Shown piece after piece: positions 35,539 through 44,517 of a stretch of 64,000 nucleotides of DNA (its first letter is position 1; every line of letters begins with the position of its first letter). The notes beneath the pieces were generated by a model. The model saw nothing but the letters and a program-made list of their open reading frames with translations. It searched no databases and had not been told where the DNA came from. The stretch spans positions 496,001-560,000 of the forward strand of contig NZ_CANNBM010000002.1 in assembly GCF_947502895.1 (NCBI RefSeq), given 5' to 3'. The stretch comes from an uncultured Sulfitobacter sp. (GTDB lineage Bacteria > Pseudomonadota > Alphaproteobacteria > Rhodobacterales > Rhodobacteraceae). Position numbers and translations under genes: made by a program.

Positions 35539-36831
35539 TTAGTCCGCAAACGGATCTGTGACCAAAATCGTGTCCTCACGCTCGGGAGAGGTCGACAGAA
35601 GGGCGACAGGGCAATCAATCAACTCTTCCACGCGGCGAACATATTTGATCGCTTCTGCGGGCAGGTCGGCCCAGCTGCGTGCGCCTTCGGTCGATTGCGA
35701 CCAGCCGGGCATTTCCTCATAGATCGGGGTGCATCGCGCTTGCTGATCCGCGGCTGTGGGCAGATAGTCCAACCGCTTGCCATCCAGCTCATAAGCCACA
35801 CAGATTTTCAGCGTCTCGAAACCATCCAAAACGTCCAGTTTGGTAAACGATATCCCGTTCACACCAGAAGTCGCGCAGGTCTGGCGCACAAGCACCGCAT
35901 CAAACCATCCACAGCGGCGTTTCCGCCCTGTCACAGTGCCAAATTCATGGCCCCGCTCGCCCAGACGCTGGCCATCAGCATCGTCCAACTCTGCCGGAAA
36001 CGGGCCTTCGCCCACCCGCGTTGTATAGGCCTTTACAATACCCAAAACAAAATCGATCGAGCCGGGACCAATGCCTGTACCCGTTGCCGCCTGTCCCGCA
36101 ATTACATTGCTTGAGGTGACGAAGGGATAAGTGCCGAAATCGATGTCCAACAGCGCGCCCTGTGCCCCCTCGAACAAGATGCGTTTACCTGCGCGACGTT
36201 TTTCATTCAGCACTTTCCAAACAGGCGCTGCGTATTCCAAAACGCTGGGCGCAATAGCCCGCAAATCAGCCAACAGTCGCGCGCGGTCCACAGGCTCGAG
36301 CCCCAAACCACGGCGCAACGCGTCATGGTGGACCAACGCGCGGTCGACACGCAGTTCCAGCGTCGCGTCGTCGGCCAAATCAGCTACACGCACCGAACGG
36401 CGTCCGACCTTGTCTTCATAGGCAGGGCCGATGCCGCGTCCTGTGGTGCCAATCTTTGCGACACTTGTCTGCTCTTCACGCGCGCGGTCCAGCTCTCCGT
36501 GGATGGGCAGGATCAGCGGTGTATTCTCGGCAATCATGAGCGTTTCAGGCGTGATCGTGACGCCTTGTTCGCGCAAGCCGGCAATCTCTTTTTCCAGATG
36601 CCACGGGTCCAGAACGACACCGTTGCCAATGACCGACAGTTTGCCACCCCGCACAATGCCTGACGGCAGCAGGCTCAGCTTGAACACTTCGCCGTCAATA
36701 ACCAGCGTGTGGCCTGCGTTATGCCCGCCCTGAAAACGCGCGATCACATCCGCACGCTCGGACAGCCAGTCCACAATCTTGCCTTTACCCTCGTCACCCC
36801 ATTGGGCGCCTACGACAACAACATTGGCCAT
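35539..36831 (-). CDS. purA: adenylosuccinate synthase
   Basis: A 430-residue GTP-dependent enzyme that converts IMP and aspartate to adenylosuccinate, the first step to AMP. VVVGAQWGDEGKGKIVDWLS holds the P-loop and catalytic Asp, and HNAGHTLV, GTTGRGIGPAYEDK and VTGRKRRCGWFDAV are all in place. The length is exactly that of the family. The ATG at 36831 is the standard start. It is followed in line by DUF2842 and VOC genes. Confidence 0.97.
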   Translation of the reverse strand: MANVVVVGAQWGDEGKGKIVDWLSERADVIARFQGGHNAGHTLVIDGEVFKLSLLPSGIVRGGKLSVIGNGVVLDPWHLEKEIAGLREQGVTITPETLMIAENTPLILPIHGELDRAREEQTSVAKIGTTGRGIGPAYEDKVGRRSVRVADLADDATLELRVDRALVHHDALRRGLGLEPVDRARLLADLRAIAPSVLEYAAPVWKVLNEKRRAGKRILFEGAQGALLDIDFGTYPFVTSSNVIAGQAATGTGIGPGSIDFVLGIVKAYTTRVGEGPFPAELDDADGQRLGERGHEFGTVTGRKRRCGWFDAVLVRQTCATSGVNGISFTKLDVLDGFETLKICVAYELDGKRLDYLPTAADQQARCTPIYEEMPGWSQSTEGARSWADLPAEAIKYVRRVEELIDCPVALLSTSPEREDTILVTDPFAD

Positions 36832-36995
36832 TCTATTCCTCTCATCGCAGGGGCACTCAGCACCGCCCGCCTATTCCAAACCCGCGCCCCTGATAGCCGT
36901 CCATGCGGTGGCAGGGAACCGCAAACTGACCAATTCCCATAGACTTTTGTGCGTAAGGCTTCGATATTGCGCGGCAACAGAACAAAGGACAACCG

Positions 36996-37394
36996 ATGAT
37001 GGGCTTTTTACTGCGCTGGATTTGTGCGTTTTTGCTGCTCACAGCAACGTTTAACCCGACCGAGTACAACTATATCCAGTGGGTGCGCAGCTATGGCGGC
37101 ATGAATGTCTCGATTGCCGTGCTCGCAGGGTTGGTTCTGCTGATCGGATACATCATTTACCTGCGCGCGACCCTGCGCAGCATCGGTGCGTTCGGGATGA
37201 TTCTGGTACTCGCAGTTGTCGGCGCAGGCATATGGGTTCTCTATGACCTGGGCGTTTTGCGCCTCAAAGATCCCAGCATGAACGTATGGCTCGGCCTGGG
37301 CGCGCTCAGTTTTGTACTCGCCATTGGCCTCAGCTGGAGCATTGTACGCCGTGCGCTGTCGGGTCAGGCCGATGTAGATGATGTAGATGCCTGA
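36996..37394 (+). CDS. DUF6524 family membrane protein
   Basis: A 132-residue protein with four hydrophobic helices. FLLRWICAFLLLTATFNPTEYNY at the start (FNPT just after the first helix) matches an alphaproteobacterial family that I recall as DUF6524. The C-terminal tail is acidic (DVDDVDA). The ATG at 36996 has AAAGGA at good spacing; a second ATG follows one codon later. It is divergent from purA, with 164 bases between, and convergent with the nitrile hydratase operon. Function unknown. Confidence 0.7.
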   Translation: MMGFLLRWICAFLLLTATFNPTEYNYIQWVRSYGGMNVSIAVLAGLVLLIGYIIYLRATLRSIGAFGMILVLAVVGAGIWVLYDLGVLRLKDPSMNVWLGLGALSFVLAIGLSWSIVRRALSGQADVDDVDA

Positions 37395-37424
37395 ACGGGT
37401 CGGTGGGCGGGCGTCTTGCGCCCG

Positions 37425-37754
37425 TCAGGGTGCAAAAGTGCCGTCCAGCGTCACGGGATCACCGTGAGCGGTATGCAGGTACGCGTGCTCCCATGCCGCC
37501 CGCATTTCCTCTACAGCTTCAGGATCGGTCATCTTGATTTCGGCCAAAAAACCCTCCAACGTCGCGAGCCATGCGGTAAAGTAGTCCTCGCCGCCATTCA
37601 ATTCTTTTGATAGTCCGTGCTGCTTCAGCATTGCTCCGAAACGCGCGGCCCAGTCCGTCCACTCGAAATGCCCGGCTTCGTTCAGATGCACTGTCAGCGC
37701 GAACAATTGCGCGTGCCATGGGGCCTCGAAAACAGGTTCGGGTGTCGCGCTCAT
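37425..37754 (-). CDS. nitrile hydratase accessory protein (activator)
   Basis: A 109-residue protein related to the N-terminal part of nitrile hydratase beta (FEAPWHAQLFALTVHLNEAG; DYFTAWLATLEGFL). Proteins of this type (P14K/NhlE-like) swap with the alpha subunit to insert cobalt and help oxidise the active-site Cys residues. It is third in the nthA-nthB-accessory order usual for cobalt-type enzymes and overlaps nthB by four bases (ATGA). The ATG at 37754 is the natural start. Confidence 0.85.
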   Translation of the reverse strand: MSATPEPVFEAPWHAQLFALTVHLNEAGHFEWTDWAARFGAMLKQHGLSKELNGGEDYFTAWLATLEGFLAEIKMTDPEAVEEMRAAWEHAYLHTAHGDPVTLDGTFAP

Positions 37755-38425
37755 GCGGCCTCCAGATAGCTTTGCCATAGGTCCAGTACGACCTCGTCAC
37801 GTGGATGTTCGGGATGCGCCCATAGTTGAGAAGCTTCAAAAGCCACAGCATAAAGCGGCTCTGGCGCTTCGCCCAAACCATGCGCATTGCTGTCGGGCAA
37901 TATATGTGTGCCATGATAGCGAACGATCCGCCCACGCGCACCTGCCGCATACCCAGGCAAGCGCGTATGACCGCCGCTTACCAGCGTGTTCTCTGCTATG
38001 GCGCGTGTCAGCACGCTGTCGCCTACCGTAAATACGGGCAAGACATCGCTCTGGCGGTCCGCCGGTCCGCCTCGGGCCAAAACACCCGCGACTTGATCCG
38101 CCGTCAATTTCTTTTCTGCCAGATCGCTGATCTCGGCATGTGACTGCCCCGCCAGCTCGTCACGGCGCAGCACGTCAGTATTCACAAGCAATGCCGCCAG
38201 ACCACCTATCCATTTCTCGTAATAGCTAAATGCCGTGTAGTCCTTGGGCGCGAGGCATTCGCGGGCGTGGCGCGATACGTCGATGTTCCATTTCCCTAAA
38301 CTGCCAGATGCGAGTGTCAGGGCCAGTGCGCGTGCATGCCAGTCCTCGTGAAACCGCTCGTCCTCGCCTTCTGGCACAACTGCACCGTCACCAAACCGCC
38401 CGCCCATATCATGGACACGGCTCAC
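37751..38425 (-). CDS. nthB: nitrile hydratase subunit beta
   Basis: A 224-residue beta subunit of the nitrile-to-amide hydratase. VHDMGGRFGDG is the conserved start and the SH3-like C-terminal half has GRIVRYHGTHILPD and VAFEASQLW. The GTG at 38425 gives VSRVHDMGG with GGAG nine bases upstream; an ATG at 38467 would add 14 residues without homology. It follows nthA by 75 bases and is coupled to the accessory gene. Confidence 0.9.
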   Translation of the reverse strand: MSRVHDMGGRFGDGAVVPEGEDERFHEDWHARALALTLASGSLGKWNIDVSRHARECLAPKDYTAFSYYEKWIGGLAALLVNTDVLRRDELAGQSHAEISDLAEKKLTADQVAGVLARGGPADRQSDVLPVFTVGDSVLTRAIAENTLVSGGHTRLPGYAAGARGRIVRYHGTHILPDSNAHGLGEAPEPLYAVAFEASQLWAHPEHPRDEVVLDLWQSYLEAA

Positions 38426-38500
38426 AAGCAGTGCTCCGCCAAGAGCGATGCCATGGAGGCAACGCATGCGTAGCTTGGGCGCACCGCATCAGTGGGGTTC

Positions 38501-39127
38501 TCAAGCAGCATCGGAACTCCTCGCCAAACCCGTGCCAACCATACTGTCGCGTGTCACCAGATCCATCAGCGCATCCTCGCTCCAGCCCTCGGTCCCTTCA
38601 GGCCGCATGGGCAGCACAAGATAGCGCACCTCGGCGGTCGAATCCCAAACACGCACAGCAGTTTCGTCAGGCAAAACCACACCGAAATCAGCCAGCACTT
38701 TGCGTGGCTCACGGACAACCCGCGCGCGGTAGGCGTCTGACTTGTACCACGCAGGCGGAATGCCCAGCAAAGGCCAAGGATAACAGCTGCACAGGGTACA
38801 GACGACAATGTTATGGGTCTGCGGCGTATTCTCGACCACCACCATATGCTCGCCCTGACGGCCGAAGTACCCCAAATCGGCCAGCGTATTGGTGGCATCG
38901 TTGCGCAGGGCGTCCAGAAACGCAGGATCACTCCATGCTTTGGCAACCACATGGGCCCCGTTGCGCGGCCCGATCTTGTTTTCATAGGTATCTATGATCG
39001 CATCAAGGGCAGCAGGGTCAATCAGACCCTTTTGTTTTAGCACGCTCTCCAGCGCCTTAACCCGCAAGGCAGGTTCGGGCGGTAGCAGGGCGTGGGCGTG
39101 ATCGTGGTCATGGCTGTCATGGGGCAT
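38501..39127 (-). CDS. nthA: nitrile hydratase subunit alpha, cobalt type
   Basis: A 208-residue catalytic subunit. The metal-claw motif VCTLCSCYPW is present with Cys110, Cys113 and Cys115. Thr after the first Cys marks the Co(III) type (Fe types have Ser), and two of the Cys are normally oxidised to sulfinic and sulfenic acid. The N-terminus MPHDSHDHDHAHA is His/Asp-rich and could bind a metal. The enzyme hydrates nitriles to amides. No amidase or cobalt permease gene is adjacent. The ATG at 39127 is divergent from secG. Confidence 0.92.
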   Translation of the reverse strand: MPHDSHDHDHAHALLPPEPALRVKALESVLKQKGLIDPAALDAIIDTYENKIGPRNGAHVVAKAWSDPAFLDALRNDATNTLADLGYFGRQGEHMVVVENTPQTHNIVVCTLCSCYPWPLLGIPPAWYKSDAYRARVVREPRKVLADFGVVLPDETAVRVWDSTAEVRYLVLPMRPEGTEGWSEDALMDLVTRDSMVGTGLARSSDAA

Positions 39128-39261
39128 ACAGACACATTGCCGCGAGATAATGCGCTTGTCTATGGGCAAGCAGAGCCTGCGCCGCGCATCCTCCCTTGCC
39201 CCCAAAAGCAAATGTGCCTAGATACCCCCAAACCGACCCAGAAAAGAGCAGCCTGCACCCC

Positions 39262-39627
39262 ATGGAAAATGTCGTCCTGATCATCCACCTTATTCTCGCG
39301 CTTGGCCTGATTGCCGTGGTGCTGTTGCAACGCTCAGAAGGTGGCGGATTGGGCATTGGTGGCGGTGGTGGCGGTGCAAACTCGGGCCGCCCGCCAGCCA
39401 CTCCGATGAGCAAGTTCACGTGGTTGCTGGGCGCTGCATTCGTAGTGACATCGATCACGCTGACCATTGTTTCCGCACAGAAATCTGCGGGTGTATCGGT
39501 TCTGGACCGTCTAAGCGCACAGCCGCCAGCCCTGAACCAGAACGACGGCGTGCCAACCCCTGATCTGGACAATTTGCTGCCCCCTGCCGAGGGTGACAAT
39601 GCGCCACTGGTCCCGACACTCGATTAA
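39262..39627 (+). CDS. secG: preprotein translocase subunit SecG
   Basis: A 121-residue protein with two transmembrane helices. The first is IIHLILALGLIAVVLLQ, followed by the conserved RSEGGGLGIGGG loop and the second helix (FTWLLGAAFVVTSITLTIV). SecG assists SecYE in protein export. The C-terminal 45 residues form a Pro/Asp-rich cytosolic or periplasmic tail, longer than in enterobacteria but common in alphaproteobacteria. It is followed 191 bases later by pyrG, a common neighbour in this group. Confidence 0.93.
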   Translation: MENVVLIIHLILALGLIAVVLLQRSEGGGLGIGGGGGGANSGRPPATPMSKFTWLLGAAFVVTSITLTIVSAQKSAGVSVLDRLSAQPPALNQNDGVPTPDLDNLLPPAEGDNAPLVPTLD

Positions 39628-39689
39628 CACATAATCTCAAGACTTTGAGGTAAAAGGCCCCAGCGCAACATCATGTTGCGGCCAGCGCC

Positions 39690-39719
39690 TTGCCTCGGGG
39701 TTGCGAATCCTGTTAGACT
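39690..39719 (+). promoter_or_regulatory. candidate pyrG promoter
   Basis: TTGCCT (39690-39695) and TAGACT (39714-39719) are separated by 18 bases, about 100 bases upstream of the pyrG start. The match to sigma-70 consensus is good at both boxes. Confidence 0.5.
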
Positions 39720-39732
39720 GAGGCCCCGTGAT

Positions 39733-39749
39733 GGTGCGAATTTCGCACC
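39733..39749. promoter_or_regulatory. palindrome in the pyrG leader
   Basis: GGTGCGAA and TTCGCACC form a perfect 8-bp inverted repeat with a one-base centre, 14 bases past the predicted -10 box. The position near the start of the transcript suits an operator; one base is too short for a hairpin loop without opening inner pairs. Confidence 0.4.
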
Positions 39750-39818
39750 GCTCTGGACCCGTTTTGCAGGTCCGAAAACAACAGAGCAGACGCTGAAAGC
39801 GCACGGGAGAAACTGCAC

Positions 39819-41468
39819 ATGGCACGCTATATTTTCATCACCGGTGGTGTTGTATCCTCGCTTGGCAAAGGTCTCGCCTCGGCCGCACTTGGCGCGTTGT
39901 TGCAGGCGCGTGGCTTCTCGGTGCGGCTGCGCAAACTTGATCCCTATCTCAACGTCGATCCCGGCACGATGAGCCCTTTTGAGCATGGCGAAGTGTTTGT
40001 GACCGATGACGGCGCAGAAACCGATCTCGATCTTGGACATTACGAACGATTCACAGGCGTGGCCGCCCGCAAGACCGATTCCGTCTCATCCGGGCGCGTC
40101 TATTCCACTGTGCTGGAGAAAGAACGCCGCGGCGACTATCTTGGGAAGACAATTCAGGTCATTCCCCACGTCACAAACGAGATCAAAGATTTCCTTGCCG
40201 TTGGCGAAGACGAAGTTGATTTTATGCTGTGCGAAATCGGTGGCACCGTAGGCGATATCGAAGGCCTGCCGTTTTTCGAGGCAATCCGCCAGTTCTCCCA
40301 CGATAAACCACGCGGCCAATGCATCTTTATGCACCTCACGCTGCTGCCCTATCTTGCCGCCAGTGGTGAGTTGAAAACAAAACCCACGCAGCACTCCGTC
40401 AAGGAGCTGCAAAGCATCGGCATCGCACCTGACATCCTTGTCTGCCGGTCCGAGCATCCGATCCCCGAGAAAGAGCGCGAGAAGATCGCCCTCTTCTGTA
40501 ACGTGCGCAAGGAATCGGTCGTCGCCGCTTACGATCTGAAATCCATCTACGAGGCGCCGCTGGCCTATCACGCACAAGGGCTCGATCAGGCCGTTCTGGA
40601 TGCCTTCGATATCTCGCCTGCGCCCAAGCCTGATCTGAGCGTCTGGCACGACGTCTATGACCGTATCCATAACCCCGAAGGCGAAGTCAAAGTCGCCATT
40701 GTGGGCAAATACACGCAGTTGGGTGATGCCTATAAATCTATCGCCGAGGCGCTGACACACGGCGGTATGGCCAACCGTGTCCGCGTGAAAATCGAATGGG
40801 TCGATGCAGAGGTGTTCGACAAATCCGATGACGTGGCTGCCCAGTTGGAAGGATATCACGCCATCCTCGTTCCGGGTGGTTTTGGCGAGCGTGGCACAGA
40901 GGGCAAAATCAAAGCCGCGCAATATGCCCGCGAGCATAAAGTACCCTATCTTGGCATCTGTCTGGGCATGCAAATGGCCGTGATCGAGGCCGCGCGCAAT
41001 GTGGCTGGCCTGTCCACGGCAGGCTCGGAAGAGTTCGACCACGAATCCAGTGGCAAGAAACGATTTGAGCCTGTGGTCTACCACCTCAAGGAATGGGTGC
41101 AGGGCAACCACAAGGTTGAGCGTAAGGTCGGCGATGACAAAGGCGGCACCATGCGTCTGGGCGCATATGATGCCACGCTGAAAGAGGGATCAAAGGTCGC
41201 CGAGGTGTATGGAAGCACTTCCATCGACGAGCGTCACCGCCACCGCTATGAGGTCGATATCGCCTATCGGGAGCAGCTGGAAAAAGCGGGCCTCACGTTC
41301 TCGGGCATGTCGCCAGACGGCAAGCTGCCCGAGATAGTGGAATGGTCGGATCACCCGTGGTTCATCGGCGTGCAGTTCCACCCAGAACTGAAGTCAAAGC
41401 CGTTCAAGCCCCATCCTTTGTTCAAGGGCTTTATACAGGCGGCCAAGGAAATGTCGCGTCTGGTGTGA
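39819..41468 (+). CDS. pyrG: CTP synthase
   Basis: A 549-residue two-domain enzyme that makes CTP from UTP, ATP and glutamine. The synthetase half begins YIFITGGVVSSLGKGLASA, with LDPYLNVDPGTMSPFEHGEV, and has EIGGTVGDIE. The glutaminase half carries LGICLGMQMAVIE (nucleophile Cys) and FHPELKSKPF (His/Glu). All key residues and the usual length are present. The ATG at 39819 is standard. A hairpin follows the stop. Confidence 0.97.
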   Translation: MARYIFITGGVVSSLGKGLASAALGALLQARGFSVRLRKLDPYLNVDPGTMSPFEHGEVFVTDDGAETDLDLGHYERFTGVAARKTDSVSSGRVYSTVLEKERRGDYLGKTIQVIPHVTNEIKDFLAVGEDEVDFMLCEIGGTVGDIEGLPFFEAIRQFSHDKPRGQCIFMHLTLLPYLAASGELKTKPTQHSVKELQSIGIAPDILVCRSEHPIPEKEREKIALFCNVRKESVVAAYDLKSIYEAPLAYHAQGLDQAVLDAFDISPAPKPDLSVWHDVYDRIHNPEGEVKVAIVGKYTQLGDAYKSIAEALTHGGMANRVRVKIEWVDAEVFDKSDDVAAQLEGYHAILVPGGFGERGTEGKIKAAQYAREHKVPYLGICLGMQMAVIEAARNVAGLSTAGSEEFDHESSGKKRFEPVVYHLKEWVQGNHKVERKVGDDKGGTMRLGAYDATLKEGSKVAEVYGSTSIDERHRHRYEVDIAYREQLEKAGLTFSGMSPDGKLPEIVEWSDHPWFIGVQFHPELKSKPFKPHPLFKGFIQAAKEMSRLV

Positions 41469-41476
41469 CGCGCGGG

Positions 41477-41499
41477 GCCCCTGCCTGCGCGGCAGGGGC
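41477..41499. terminator. strong hairpin between convergent pyrG and pit genes
   Basis: GCCCCTGCC and GGCAGGGGC form a perfect 9-bp stem with a TGCGC loop, a few bases after the pyrG stop and before the converging stop at 41517. There is no T tract on either strand. Confidence 0.5.
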
Positions 41500-41516
41500 A
41501 CACTGCGGTGGCCGGA

Positions 41517-43001
41517 TCAGGCTACCGCGAGATTTATCATCACAAAGATAACTGCTGACAGGGTTGCCGCTGCGGGTACTGTAATTACCCATGCCGCAAG
41601 GATCGTCAGAAAGTGTGAGCGGCGCACCAGCTTGCGGCGGCGACGCTCTTCGGGCGCATAGATCGCGCGATCAGGCATTTCCAATCGCTGCTTGCGGATA
41701 CGCCGTTCTGCGTCCCACTCACGGAAAAAGCCCACACCGAACACACCGCCAACGGCAATGTGGGTCGAGCTGACGGGCAGCCCCAGCCAGCTGGCGATGA
41801 TAACAGTCAGTGCAGCCGACAGGGCCACGCAATAGGCGCGCATGGGGTTCAGTTTGGTGATCTGGCCGCCGACCATACGGATCAGCTTGGGGCCAAACAG
41901 GAACAGGCCGAACGAGATACCGAACGCCCCGATAATCATGACCCAGAACGGAATGCTTACCGCTTCCATGAAATTTGCGGATTGCGATGCCTGAACAATA
42001 GCCGCCAACGGGGCGACAGCATTGGCCACGTCATTAGCCCCATGCGCAAAGCTCAGCAGTGCTGCCGAGACAACCAGCGGGATACCAAACAGCACTTTGA
42101 GCGATTTGTTGCGGTTCTCCAGCCCTTGGGATTGCTTGCGGATCACGGGGATCATCACGGCCCAGACCAACACACCCAACACCGCACCAATCAGCAACGC
42201 TGTTGGCATGTCGATCTTGATAATCTTTTTCAGACCTTTCAGCGACAGATAGGCCGCAAAAGCCCCCGCCATGATGCCCACAAGGATCGGCACCCATGTC
42301 CGAGCCGCCGCAATTTTGTCGTCACGGTAGATGATGCGCGACTTGATAAGCCACAAGAACATAGCAGCGATCAAACCACCCAGCATCGGCGAAATCACCC
42401 AACTGGCCGCAATCCCTGCCATTGTGGGCCAATTCACAGCCGCAAACCCTGCCGCAGCAATACCTGCGCCCATGACGCCGCCCACGACCGAGTGCGTTGT
42501 CGAGACAGGTGCGCCGACCCAGGTAGCAAGGTTCACCCACAACGCGGCGGACAAAAGCGCCGCCATCATTGCCCAGATGAAGGTCGAGGCATTGCCCATA
42601 CTTTCGGGCGCAATAATGCCTTTCGCGATCGTCGAGACAACATCACCCCCCGCAATCAGCGCGCCTGCACTCTCGAAAACAACAGCAATCGCAATCGCAC
42701 CGCCCATGGACAAGGCATTCGCCCCCACCGCTGGCCCCATGTTATTGGCGACGTCGTTGGCCCCGATGTTCAGCGCCATATAGGCCCCCAAACAGGCTGC
42801 AATCACCACAATCATGGAATTGTTGGTCTGCCCGAAGAACAGCAGCGCCGCCAAGCCAGCCAGCATAATAAAGACCAGCGCAATGCCTGGTCCCACCATA
42901 GGGCGTGCAACATAGCTCGTCGCAAGCTCTAGGTTGGAATAGCGCGCAAGGTCGCGGTCCAGCGTTTCAAGATGGCGTGGATCGCCCTGTTTTTGTGTCA
43001 T
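41517..43001 (-). CDS. inorganic phosphate transporter, Pit family
   Basis: A 494-residue polytopic protein with the duplicated PHO4 signature: ALNIGANDVANNMGPAVGA in the first half and SFAHGANDVANAVAPLAAI in the second. It imports metal-phosphate by proton symport. The N-terminal 45 residues are hydrophilic, an extension seen in some alphaproteobacterial members. The cytosolic loop before the last helices is very basic (EERRRRKLVRR). The ATG at 43001 follows a GGGGGA box; an ATG at 43031 lacks one. No PhoU-like or Pho-box partner was recognised beside it. Confidence 0.9.
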   Translation of the reverse strand: MTQKQGDPRHLETLDRDLARYSNLELATSYVARPMVGPGIALVFIMLAGLAALLFFGQTNNSMIVVIAACLGAYMALNIGANDVANNMGPAVGANALSMGGAIAIAVVFESAGALIAGGDVVSTIAKGIIAPESMGNASTFIWAMMAALLSAALWVNLATWVGAPVSTTHSVVGGVMGAGIAAAGFAAVNWPTMAGIAASWVISPMLGGLIAAMFLWLIKSRIIYRDDKIAAARTWVPILVGIMAGAFAAYLSLKGLKKIIKIDMPTALLIGAVLGVLVWAVMIPVIRKQSQGLENRNKSLKVLFGIPLVVSAALLSFAHGANDVANAVAPLAAIVQASQSANFMEAVSIPFWVMIIGAFGISFGLFLFGPKLIRMVGGQITKLNPMRAYCVALSAALTVIIASWLGLPVSSTHIAVGGVFGVGFFREWDAERRIRKQRLEMPDRAIYAPEERRRRKLVRRSHFLTILAAWVITVPAAATLSAVIFVMINLAVA

Positions 43002-43070
43002 GTCGTTGTTCCCCCGTTGGCGGAAGGACATAGCGCCGCACCATAGGGGAAATCAACCTAGCAAAACGGA

Positions 43071-43544
43071 TCAGGCCGATTGATTGGCACGGCCGCGGAA
43101 AATCGATTGCAACTCGGGCTCGTTCACCATGTTAGCCGCATCGCTGGCCGTAACCCATTTGCGCGTGCGTTCATGTGCTTCGGGGAACTCCGATGCCAGA
43201 TCTTTCACCGCAACAGAATAGACGAGCGTTTCAACAGGAACTTGCAGCCCCGAGGGTTTGCGCTTGTTATAGGTGTAACGGCCAACGGGGGCAGCAGAGG
43301 CTTGGCTGTTGCGCACGCCCGCTTCTTCCCACGCTTCTTGCAGCGCAGTCTCGCTGGATTTAAGACCGCGGATCGGCCACCCTTTCGGGATGATCCAGCG
43401 GCCCGTGTCACGGCTGGTCACCAACAGGTATTCGCTGTCCACGCCTGAACCACGATGGCACAAGGCAGCTACCTGTAATTTTTTGGGTCGTTGCAAAAGA
43501 GGTCTCAGGAAAGCATCCCAGACCATACGAAGTACCGCCTTCAT
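43071..43544 (-). CDS. Nudix hydrolase, diphosphoinositol-polyphosphate-phosphohydrolase-like
   Basis: A 157-residue protein. The Nudix box is GWPIRGLKSSETALQEAWEEAGV, with all catalytic Glu residues present, preceded by TGRWIIPK. The R-W-I-I-P-K-G context matches the DIPP/Aps subgroup, which hydrolyses diadenosine polyphosphates or inositol pyrophosphates. The ATG at 43544 is the natural start, and the 22 upstream in-frame codons look non-coding. It is monocistronic and divergent from rlmJ. Confidence 0.88.
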   Translation of the reverse strand: MKAVLRMVWDAFLRPLLQRPKKLQVAALCHRGSGVDSEYLLVTSRDTGRWIIPKGWPIRGLKSSETALQEAWEEAGVRNSQASAAPVGRYTYNKRKPSGLQVPVETLVYSVAVKDLASEFPEAHERTRKWVTASDAANMVNEPELQSIFRGRANQSA

Positions 43545-43707
43545 CAAAAGTCCACTCGATCTTGTTATTCTTATGTAAGCGATTATGACCCATCTCGCAG
43601 GGAAGTTCAAATAACGTTAACTTCAGGGCTGTTTTCAGGGACAAACTGCGCCCGATAGTTCGAATATTATGCGTTGCGCCCCTGCGCTGATCCGCTACAC
43701 CGCTGGT

Positions 43708-44487
43708 ATGCTCAGCTATCAACATATCTATCACGCCGGAAATCTGGCCGATGTCCACAAACACAGTTTACTGGCGTGGATGCTTGAATACCTCACGCGC
43801 AAAGACAAACCTCTCAGCTATATCGAGACCCACGCGGGCCGCGCGCTTTATGATTTGGGCGCTGACGAGGCGCTCAAGACAGGCGAGGCTGCGGCCGGTA
43901 TCGCCGTTGCGCGCAATTGGTTTGCCAAGGATCATCCCTATGCCCGCGTGCTGGCCCGCGTAGAGGACGAGGATGGCGCGAAGGCCTACCCCGGATCACC
44001 TCTGATCGCGTCGCACCTGCTGCGCCCCACAGACCATATCCATCTGGCCGAGCTTCACCCACAGGAACATTCCGCGCTCGCACTGGCAATGTCGCCCACT
44101 GGCGCAAAAATCCACCTGCGCGACGGGTTCGAGACAGCCTTTGCCTTGTGTCCGCCCACACCGCGCCGTGGTTTGCTGCTGATCGACCCCAGCTACGAGA
44201 TCAAGACCGACTACGTCGACATCTTTCGGCATATCGCCAAATTACACCGCGCATGGAATGTAGGTATCATTGCTCTTTGGTATCCGATCCTGACCAATGG
44301 CGCGCATCTGGACATGCTCAACGCGCTGACTACACAACACAAGGGCGCGCTGCGCCATGAGGTCCGCTTCCCCCCCGCCCGTCCAGGGCATGGGATGGTA
44401 GGCTCTGGCATGTTTGTGTTAAACCCGCCATATGGATTGAGCGACGAGGCGCAACGCCTTGCCGCCCGCTATGCCAAACTGCGCTAA
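43708..44487 (+). CDS. rlmJ: 23S rRNA (adenine(2030)-N(6))-methyltransferase RlmJ
   Basis: A 259-residue Rossmann-fold methyltransferase. MLSYQHIYHAGNLADVHKH is the hallmark N-terminus, YIETHAGRALYDL starts the SAM site, and LLIDPSYE is the D-P-x-Y catalytic motif (Ser in place of the usual Pro). It methylates A2030 of 23S rRNA (E. coli numbering). The ATG at 43708 fits the family start exactly. It is followed by a DUF1330 gene 30 bases later. Confidence 0.93.
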   Translation: MLSYQHIYHAGNLADVHKHSLLAWMLEYLTRKDKPLSYIETHAGRALYDLGADEALKTGEAAAGIAVARNWFAKDHPYARVLARVEDEDGAKAYPGSPLIASHLLRPTDHIHLAELHPQEHSALALAMSPTGAKIHLRDGFETAFALCPPTPRRGLLLIDPSYEIKTDYVDIFRHIAKLHRAWNVGIIALWYPILTNGAHLDMLNALTTQHKGALRHEVRFPPARPGHGMVGSGMFVLNPPYGLSDEAQRLAARYAKLR

Positions 44488-44517
44488 TTGCACGCGACGA
44501 ACGGAAGGATCATGCGA

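Noticed and set aside
37407..37425. A short GC hairpin between the DUF6524 and nitrile hydratase accessory genes
   Set aside because: Only five to seven pairs, no T tract, and it runs into the stop codon; too weak to annotate as a terminator.
40086..41111. A 341-codon minus-strand open frame
   Set aside because: Entirely antisense to pyrG, whose own frame is fully conserved.
41760..42932. A 390-codon plus-strand open frame
   Set aside because: It is antisense to the Pit transporter, is His/Arg/Gln-rich in the manner of GC-rich shadow frames, and has no recognisable domain.
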